Of a DNA stretch of 29,524 bases, positions 29,019 through 29,524 are shown in pieces. Made by a program: the position numbers and the translations under genes. The notes under the pieces were generated by a model. It searched no databases, was not told the origin of the DNA, and was given only the letters and a program-made list of their open reading frames with translations. The first letter of the stretch is position 1. Every line of letters starts with the position of its first letter. The stretch spans positions 1-29,524 of the forward strand of contig CAJUCA010000039.1 of NCBI GenBank assembly GCA_910585265.1, given 5' to 3'. The stretch comes from an uncultured Oscillospiraceae bacterium. Its GTDB lineage: Bacteria > Bacillota > Clostridia > Oscillospirales > Oscillospiraceae.

Positions 29019-29524
29019 AGCCGCCCTCCCGGGAGGCGTCCTCCTCCCCGTCCCCGTCCTCCACCACGTCCAGCTCCTCGTACTCCTCGGAGTAGGAGGA
29101 GTAGTCCCCGAACATCCCGGAATACTGGCTCTTTTTCATCACGTGGATGCCGTCCGGGTCGATCTTGATGCCGATCCGGCTGTCCACCGGGCAGAAGTCG
29201 GTGGTCTGGATCAGCCACTTGAAGCCGTAGAAGTCCACGATGGTGTCATAGTGGACGCCCTTGAAGGTGACGGAGGTGACGGTGCCCCTGAGCTGGCCCG
29301 CCGCCTCGTCCACAATGTCCACGTCCTCCGGGCGGATGACCACGTCCACCGGCTCGTCCTTGGCGAAGCCCTTGTCCAGGCACTGGAACCTCCGGTTGAA
29401 GATCTCCACCACCCCGTCGGCCCGCATGACGCCGTCGATGATGTTGGACTCCCCGATGAAGTCCGCCACAAAGGCGTTTTTCGGCTCGTTGTAAATGTCC
29501 TCGGGGGTGCCGATCTGCTGGATG
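29008..29524 (-). CDS. potA: Spermidine/putrescine ABC transporter ATP-binding protein PotA, 3' part
   Basis: Only the last 172 codons are in the window; the ATPase core with its Walker motifs lies beyond the right edge. The visible part begins IQQIGTPEDIYNEPKNAFVA, the end of the nucleotide-binding domain of PotA/MalK-type ATPases, and continues with FIGESNIIDGVM and a TOBE regulatory domain (VVIRPEDVDIVDEAAGQLRG and beyond). An acidic C-terminal tail of about 35 residues (SSYSEEYEELDVVEDGDGEE) is longer than in E. coli PotA. It powers uptake through PotB and PotCD. Confidence 0.95.
   Translation of the reverse strand, partial: IQQIGTPEDIYNEPKNAFVADFIGESNIIDGVMRADGVVEIFNRRFQCLDKGFAKDEPVDVVIRPEDVDIVDEAAGQLRGTVTSVTFKGVHYDTIVDFYGFKWLIQTTDFCPVDSRIGIKIDPDGIHVMKKSQYSGMFGDYSSYSEEYEELDVVEDGDGEEDASREGGYEE

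Overview
The window looks like a chromosomal stretch from a GC-rich gut Bacillota (Clostridia), most likely Oscillospiraceae of the Flavonifractor/Lawsonibacter/Intestinimonas kind. This rests on the Gram-positive regulatory logic (an alanine T-box in front of alaS, a perfect CIRCE element upstream of clpB, an HxlR repressor, AGGAGG-type ribosome binding sites), on Clostridia-typical families (DUF4250, DUF3784, DUF1576, CmpB-like permease, a PotC-PotD fusion) and on the high GC content. The genus is an inference from gene content, not a measured placement. Most genes lie on the minus strand.

Layout. 1-1110: five tRNA genes (Lys, Gln, His, Arg, Gly) on the minus strand, read from one good sigma-A promoter and separated by copies of a small hairpin repeat. 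1250-6640: DUF3784 protein, GNAT acetyltransferase, a two-component system (response regulator, then a large histidine kinase) and a CmpB-like membrane protein with a run of seven hairpins upstream of it. 6700-8840: an operon of DUF4250, cupin and HIT proteins, a ribbon-helix-helix protein and a DUF4352 lipobox-less anchored protein. 8846-12780: a 218-bp tandem duplication of the end of alaS, alaS itself, an ASCH-domain gene and an alanine T-box leader that appears to control ASCH and alaS together. 12797-15820: an ECF sigma/anti-sigma pair, a coiled-coil hypothetical, and a divergent XRE/hypothetical pair. 15826-19500: clpB with CIRCE, then a two-gene, lower-GC cassette (XRE protein with a hydrophobic tail plus a 50-aa membrane peptide). 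19523-22090: radC, pyrE, and a divergent HxlR/flavin-reductase pair. 22111-25337: an unrecognised protein, a WYL regulator and a DUF1576 membrane protein. 25632-29524: polyamine transporter genes potA(partial)-potB-potCD followed by greA.

The most striking signal is a dispersed family of 160-161-bp palindromic elements, five copies (A 1250-1410, B 2382-2542, C 6705-6864, D 14984-15143, E 25362-25521). Each copy is flanked by a matching 3-bp direct repeat of the form TNA (TTA, TCA, TAA, TAA, TTA). In three of the five, that TNA is exactly the stop codon of the neighbouring gene, so the duplication keeps the stop codon intact. The arms of the palindrome differ between copies but change on both sides together, and the central 17 bases are invariant. 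This looks like a non-autonomous transposable element (MITE) with a conserved fold that settles harmlessly on stop codons.

Other points of interest: a T-box shared by an ASCH gene and alaS, the alaS-end tandem duplication, the seven-hairpin array, a hairpin over the start of an XRE gene, and the XRE/small-membrane-protein cassette.
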